DNA of 64,000 nt from Xiphydria camelus (Eukaryota > Arthropoda > Insecta > Hymenoptera > Xiphydriidae): assembly GCA_963678675.1 (NCBI GenBank), contig OY783197.1, positions 23,479,934 to 23,543,933 of the forward strand. The letters run 5' to 3'. Positions 59,470-64,000 of the stretch are shown here, one piece after another (the first letter of the stretch is position 1; every line of letters begins with the position of its first letter). The translations under genes were made by a program, and so were the position numbers. A model generated the notes under the pieces. It searched no databases. It worked only from the letters and a program-made list of their open reading frames with translations, and was not told the origin of the DNA.

Positions 59470-60257
59470 CAAGTAGCAGATTTATATACTACCCGCAACG
59501 ATCCATTTTTCTCAGTGTGTAAGACTGTATCCAGTCTCTTCGAGAGGATGTGATAGTACCTCGCGGCTGACACCATTAGCGCGCCCATCCGTCACCATTA
59601 ACACAGATGTCCCGGCGTTGCCGCGAACGCGTCGCATTAATCGCACACCCGCGTTCGCATAAATTCCCGCAGGCTGTTGGGATGCCGCGCGATTATAATG
59701 TCGCGCGACTGACGGATCGAGAAAACGTTGAGCGACGGGCATCGCGGGATACGGGTCGACTTATTAAGAGGATCTTAACTCTTGAAAAAGCACACAGGTG
59801 TGAATTCGCACCAACACATTTTTCATAGCCGTAGAACTAATGCTAAAACCGAATCTATCGAACTGTCATCTAGAAGAGAAGATGTAGGAACTTTCAATTA
59901 TGATTCCCATGCATAGAAGTCGTCACTGATGCATCCATTTTTCCGGTAGAACAGAAAAGAGCTTTAAATACTATTTTTTCTATTCAAAATGCCTTTTTCT
60001 TTTTTAATTTCCGATTATTACTAAAAAAAGCGACCATTTGAAAAAAATGGTTTTTATTTCAGTATATTATGTAGAATGAAGGGTTTTATTCTAGTATATT
60101 TTTTTTTCACTCATATAAATGATGCTTTTTAATATTTAAAGTTAATCCACAAAATTCCTGACCATTTTCCCTTCATATTGAAGAAAAAACAAATGACACT
60201 AACTTTAGTCTAAACCAAGCTTAGCTAACAAATGAGCCAACGAAGCAGTGCTATCTA
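59470..60257. other. Intergenic, nothing recognised
   Basis: A CpG-rich stretch to 59760, then AT-rich. An isolated tttttctcagtg at about 59507-59518 could be another CACTGAG-type end without a partner. Confidence 0.4.
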
Positions 60258-60414
60258 CACTGAAAAAAGTATTTAGCTAATTCAGCTATATTTCTGGCTG
60301 CCTCAGACACAACTAGAAAAATATTGCTAGCGTAGCAAGAATTCTTGCTATTTCGAAAAAAATTATCACTGCAATTACTATAATTTTCTAGTTGTGGCCA
60401 AATTTGTTTGAGTG
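60258..60414. mobile_element. Short CACTGAAAAA-ended MITE
   Basis: The left end CACTGAAAAAAGTATTT and the right end, reverse complement CACTCAAACAAATTTGG, are imperfect. Stronger internal arms exist (acaactagaaaaatatt and ataattttctagttgt). TA at 60256-60257 and 60415-60416. Confidence 0.65.
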
Positions 60415-60639
60415 TATGCGCGCGTTATAAAGGTTTGCAGGGGATATGTGCACCGAAAGGGTTAAATTAAACGCGAGATGTTGTAACAATTATCTGATGT
60501 ACATGATATTAATAATATTATTTTGTACGAGAATAATTGAATCTTTTCCATAAAACCATCAACATCTTTATCTTCTTCCGGAATTTCCTCGATAAAATGA
60601 GATTACCCGAGTGACAAGATTTCTCGGCCAATAAAGATT

Positions 60640-61495
60640 CTATGTAGGCACGATATTGGTTTTGTACCGGCCAGCCTATGTAGGTTTTCCATTATGAGGG
60701 CAATGTTGGTTTGGGAACGGTCAACCTACATATACGTCACCTACATACAAGCGATATTGGTCCTATGACGGACAGCCTATAAAGGTCACTTCCTACGTAG
60801 GGGCGATATTGGTTTAGCAATATCTGGCCTACATAGGCCATTCTATATAAGGGCAATCTTAGTTTTGCGAAAGTCATCCTATGAAGGCCAAATCCTACAT
60901 AGGAGCGATATTGATTTTACAATATCCGGCTGTTATAGGTTATCCTTTATAGGGGCAATGTTGGTTTTGCGATTGTCAACCTATATGGGCCACACTACAT
61001 GCGAGCGATGTTAGGCCTGTGACGGTCAGCCTATATAGGCCATATCCTATGTAGGGGCGGTATTGGTTTCACAATATCCGGCTTTTATAGGTTATCCTGT
61101 ATAGGGGCGATGTCGGTGTTGCGATTGTCAACCTATATGGGCCACACTACATGCGAGCGATGTTAGGCCTGTGACGGTCAGCCTATATAGGCCACATCCT
61201 ATGTAGGGGCGGTATTGGTTTCACAATATCCGGCTTTTATAGGTTATCCTGTATAGGGGCGATGTCGGTGTTGCGATTGTCAATCTATATAGGCCACACT
61301 ACATGTAGGCGATGTTAGGCCTGTGACGGTCAGCCTATATAGGCCACATCCTATGTAGGGAAGATATTGGTTCCACAATATCCGGCTTTTATAGGTTATT
61401 CTTTATACGAACGATGTTGGTTTTGCGATTGTCGACCTATATAGGCCACACTACATGTGAGCGATGTCAGTTCTGTGACGGCCAGCCTATATAGA
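60640..61495. repeat. Left minisatellite, 152-bp unit of three ~50-bp subunits
   Basis: ttaggcctgtgacggtcagc begins at 61011, 61163 and 61315, an exact 152-bp spacing. Each unit contains three subunits of about 50 bp with a ctatataggcc/ctatgtaggggc/ctgtataggggc core. The outer (left) part is more diverged than the centre, giving about 5.6 units in all. Confidence 0.9.
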
Positions 61496-61534
61496 AGGGC
61501 ATTCACCACAAAATATATATACAAAAGATGTCGC

Positions 61535-61625
61535 GTCGGTCATATATACTATAATATAAGATCGAGGGGACAATTCTTGCACCCAGTACTCTCGTGGGCT
61601 TCGGCATTGAACTCTAAAGTTTACT
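61535..61625 (+). promoter_or_regulatory. Possible promoter and leader of the DUF4806-like gene
   Basis: Between the left minisatellite and the ATG are only about 130 bp. An AT-rich TATA-like stretch (atatactataatataag, about 61543-61560) lies 65-80 bp before the ATG. The adjoining array may therefore be part of, or abut, the promoter. Confidence 0.3.
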
Positions 61626-63066
61626 ATGGATCGGAAACGGACATTGATCCGAGAACGTGTTCAAAAGCATCGATGTAAAAAGCGTGCTCTGAAAAAGTGG
61701 GAACAAGTACGGAATGCTGCAGTGTTGGAAGAAGAAGGGGACTCTGGTTAGTATTACATAAAAATCGTACGTAATTTAACATTTTATAATCATTTTAGTA
61801 CGCGTTTTATTGAAGTACTTTAACTTTTTATGAAGAAATGATTGTTCCTCATTTGATTGAATTTTGTATACTTTCTAATGGATATTATAGTTGATTGAAT
61901 ATTGGAAACCTAACCTAAATCTCGAAAACGAGAAATATCATAATTTCTTATAAGATTGCGCGCGCGTTAATTCTATAGTAATATTTCTAAAAATTAACAA
62001 TACTAATCCATGAAATTATCATTTCTCCCATGAAAATTTCCCTCGACTTGAGAGTTAACACTTAACTTGAGGGAGATTTATGCGATGATATTGATTTATT
62101 ATCAAGTTTTCACCATTACGTCACAATTTTCGATTTAAACGGAAATTTTACTGAACTATTAGGAGTGGACGCGCCAAGCAAGGGCGATCCACGATGCCAG
62201 GTTGAAGCGGGCAGTTTCCCCCACAGTGACGTCAAGGCAACGGGGCTTTCCAACGCAGGCCCAGGACAAAGGAGCAAGGAGGACTCATGCTCCTCGAAGC
62301 AATCGAAGGAAGGCATTCGATCGACAACCGGCGAGGATCTCGGACCGTGGTTAGAGTCTTCGAGGATTGCTTATCGTGCGGCCGTCGAGTCTACCGCGCC
62401 GACCGTACCTTACACTTATTCATCATCATCAAGGTAATTCGTAACTGTTCGTTACATTCACTACAGGTAAGCCACAGATATAAGTACGAGGTTTTCTCAG
62501 TATTTTAGGGAAGGAGTTTTTTGGTTTTGGGGATTTTAAGAGTTTTAAAAAGATATATTTGCGATTTCTAGCGGAAATTTAAAGTGATTTTGAAATTTTC
62601 CTGATAATTTTTCTTGTTTTTGCAGAAAGAAATTTGAAGATACATTTTTGATGATGGGGAAAAATTGAAGAAAAACATCAAAACCGTTTTGATGAGTTTG
62701 ATGACTCGGGAAATTGCCATGAAGTTCACCGCGGTCAAGCCTAAGGAGAACAAAGACACATTTACTCATACCAACACTTCCCGGTTGATAGAAGGTAAAA
62801 TCATAAAGAAATTAGTAATATTATTAATAATAATAATTATGATAATAATTAATATTATTATTATTGAAATTACAGTTACTTTGAAAGATTTCTTGTCTTC
62901 GATGAGGCCCGAACAGAAGATGACGAAGAAAGAGTATGAGACAGCCCTGGGCTACGTTTTGACCAACGCGTACGACTGGGGTGATGGTCGAGTACAACGA
63001 CGACGAGAAAAAGCGGCCAAAGCGAAACAGAGTCCAACGGGGAAAAATCAAGTTTCGGAAAATTAA
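61626..63066 (+). CDS. DUF4806-like protein, four exons, frameshift in exon 3
   Basis: Exons 61626-61746, 62163-62433, 62626-62794 and 62876-63066. All introns are GT-AG (the first is about 416 nt, the third 81 nt). Exon 1 gives 40 residues, very basic (MDRKRTLIRERVQKHRCKKR). Exon 2 gives a Ser/Gly/Lys-rich linker. Exons 3-4 resemble the C-terminal DUF4806 domain of insect multi-copy genes: KNIKTVLMSLMTREIAMKF, later TNTSRLIEG, then KKEYETALGYVLTNAYDWGD and a basic tail. With the strong acceptor at 62625 the frame reads KKFEDTFLMMGKN and then meets TGA at 62666-62668. The domain continues in the next frame, so one base seems to be missing in the A/T run at 62659-62666. A weak acceptor 14 nt downstream (62638-62639) would also restore the frame. 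Function is unknown; the basic ends suggest nucleic-acid binding. A polyadenylation signal AATAAA follows at 63275. The gene fills a TIR-bounded element. Confidence 0.55.
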
Positions 63067-63274
63067 TCATACAACAACTATAACGACATATTTTAACAAC
63101 AATAACAAAATTTTAACACTGAAAAATGGATTCAAAGCACGTATATTCATTAGTATCGAATCCAATCAACATGTTTTTTTTTCGGTTCAGTTGTTAATTA
63201 ATCATAATAAGTGATTCATGAATTTTAATATAATTATGCTGTTCTCTATATGGAAATTCGATATTTCTCTGTGC

Positions 63275-63280
63275 AATAAA
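63275..63280 (+). terminator. Polyadenylation signal AATAAA
   Basis: AATAAA lies 209 bp after the stop codon of the DUF4806-like gene and about 70 bp before the right minisatellite begins. Confidence 0.55.
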
Positions 63281-63346
63281 AATTGATGTTCTATGCATTT
63301 GATTGATTTTATCTTAATTATTCTTACCATTTGACTTTAATTGTTT

Positions 63347-63955
63347 CGGCAATGTTTGGCCTGTGATATAGTCCGTGAATTACTTGGTCTGTATAATCTC
63401 TGAATCACTCAATTGGCTTATGTAGGTGGTACATCATACGGCGTGAATAGCCTCCATTGCGAGTGTTGTACTCTTGCTACGTAGGCCTATACAGACTCTA
63501 GCTTGCTGGTCTATGTAGCCTGAATATCATGAGGCCTATATCGTTTGCAAATTAAATACCCTATATAGCCTGAATATCACGTGGCCTATATAGTCTGCAA
63601 ATGGTAAGGCTTATATAGGCTGTACATTGCATGGCCTACATAGTCTGTAAATCGTGTGGCCCATATAGTCTGCAAAGCGTACGGCCTATATAGGCTGTAC
63701 ATTGCATGGCCTATATAGTCTGTAAATAGTGTGACCTACATAGGCTGTATATCGCACGGCCTACATAGGCTGTACGTTGCATGGCCTATATAGTCTGTAA
63801 ATAGTGTGACCTACATAGGCTCTACATTGCATGGCCTATATAGCCACTTTATAGACGAGCGTTACACTTCCTATATAGGCACTATGCAGGCTGCAGCTCG
63901 GTCGGCCTATATTGCCACCTCGGAAGGCCGATGTTGCCCCTACATAGAGCCGATG
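63347..63955. repeat. Right minisatellite, 25-bp unit
   Basis: Units such as ggcctatatagtctgtaaat (plus agtgt) and gacctacataggctgtatat (plus cgcac) repeat with a 25-bp period, most regular at about 63590-63840. The palindromic core cctatatagg is shared with the left array, but period and spacers differ. Confidence 0.9.
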
Positions 63956-64000
63956 AATTTTGTCAGTCGGGTATCGATACCAAGTACTCGGAGCGTACCT

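Larger units (their letters stand above)
60606..63971 (+). mobile_element. Gene-carrying TIR element with inverted minisatellite arrays
   Basis: Left end CCCGAGTGACAAGATTTCTC followed by gg; right end, as reverse complement, CCCGACTGACAAAATTCATC followed by gg (18 of 22 match). TA lies immediately outside both ends (60604-60605 and 63972-63973). After the ends, both sides enter 'ctatgtagg' minisatellites in inverted orientation: ttctatgtaggcacgatatt at the left, and ctctatgtaggggcaacatc read inward from the right. The only gene inside is the DUF4806-like one (61626-63066). No transposase is visible in the 3366 bp. Length, TIRs and TA duplication fit a DNA transposon-like unit. Superfamily unknown. 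Confidence 0.65.

Noticed and set aside
63590..63840. Regular 25-bp repeats that could be mistaken for a CRISPR array
   Set aside because: The units are tandem without unique spacers and the setting is an animal genome.
1..64000. tRNA or rRNA genes
   Set aside because: No stretch with a tRNA A/B-box pattern and cloverleaf or rRNA core motif was noticed, but no covariance search could be run.

Overview
The window looks like nuclear DNA of a hymenopteran insect, most likely an ant. This is inferred from a spliced M14 zinc carboxypeptidase with short introns, a mariner-like transposase remnant of the insect HTH (DUF4817-like) type, a DUF4806-like gene, the absence of operons, and CpG-rich blocks alternating with AT-rich, repeat-filled DNA. 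Taxonomic identity is not proven from the sequence.

Protein-coding content is sparse. One complete, convincing gene is present: a secreted digestive carboxypeptidase on the minus strand (27588-29466), six exons, 412 residues, all catalytic residues intact, with GATAAG sites upstream. A second gene (61626-63066, plus strand, four exons) has a basic N-terminus and a C-terminal DUF4806-like domain, with an apparent 1-nt frameshift in exon 3. A single well-bounded minus-strand exon (48007-48183) encodes a basic plus coiled-coil-like peptide and lies downstream of a CCAAT/TATA promoter-like module (about 49280-49450). A related module is present near 51390-51830.

The rest is mostly intergenic DNA and layered transposon relics. 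At least thirteen short inverted-repeat elements have CAC(T/C/G)GAG-AAAA-like ends, often with TA target duplications. Other relics include two TTA-flanked Harbinger-like MITEs, a pair of TTAA-flanked elements, a Tigger/pogo-like element, a mariner deletion derivative, large foldback palindromes, and composite satellite-bearing elements. Several are nested, and homologous copies elsewhere in the window supply the empty sites, so the order of insertion can be read directly.

The most interesting object is at the right end (60606-63971). It is a roughly 3.4-kb unit with 22-bp imperfect terminal inverted repeats and flanking TA dinucleotides. Minisatellite arrays with (C)CTATATAGG-like cores sit inside both ends, and the DUF4806-like gene is its only gene. 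No transposase is visible. It looks like a gene-carrying mobile element of a type I do not recognise.

Layout: 1-6.2 kb palindromes and MITEs; 6.2-14.4 kb AT-rich DNA with several elements; 14.4-27.5 kb CpG-rich intergenic DNA with nested elements at 18.4-19.1 and 24.5-25.3 kb; 27.6-29.5 kb carboxypeptidase; 30-48 kb intergenic DNA with MITEs and a segmental duplication; 48-54.2 kb orphan exon, promoter-like modules and satellite elements; 54.2-58.6 kb intergenic; 58.7-60.4 kb nested mariner; 60.6-64 kb the gene-carrying element.
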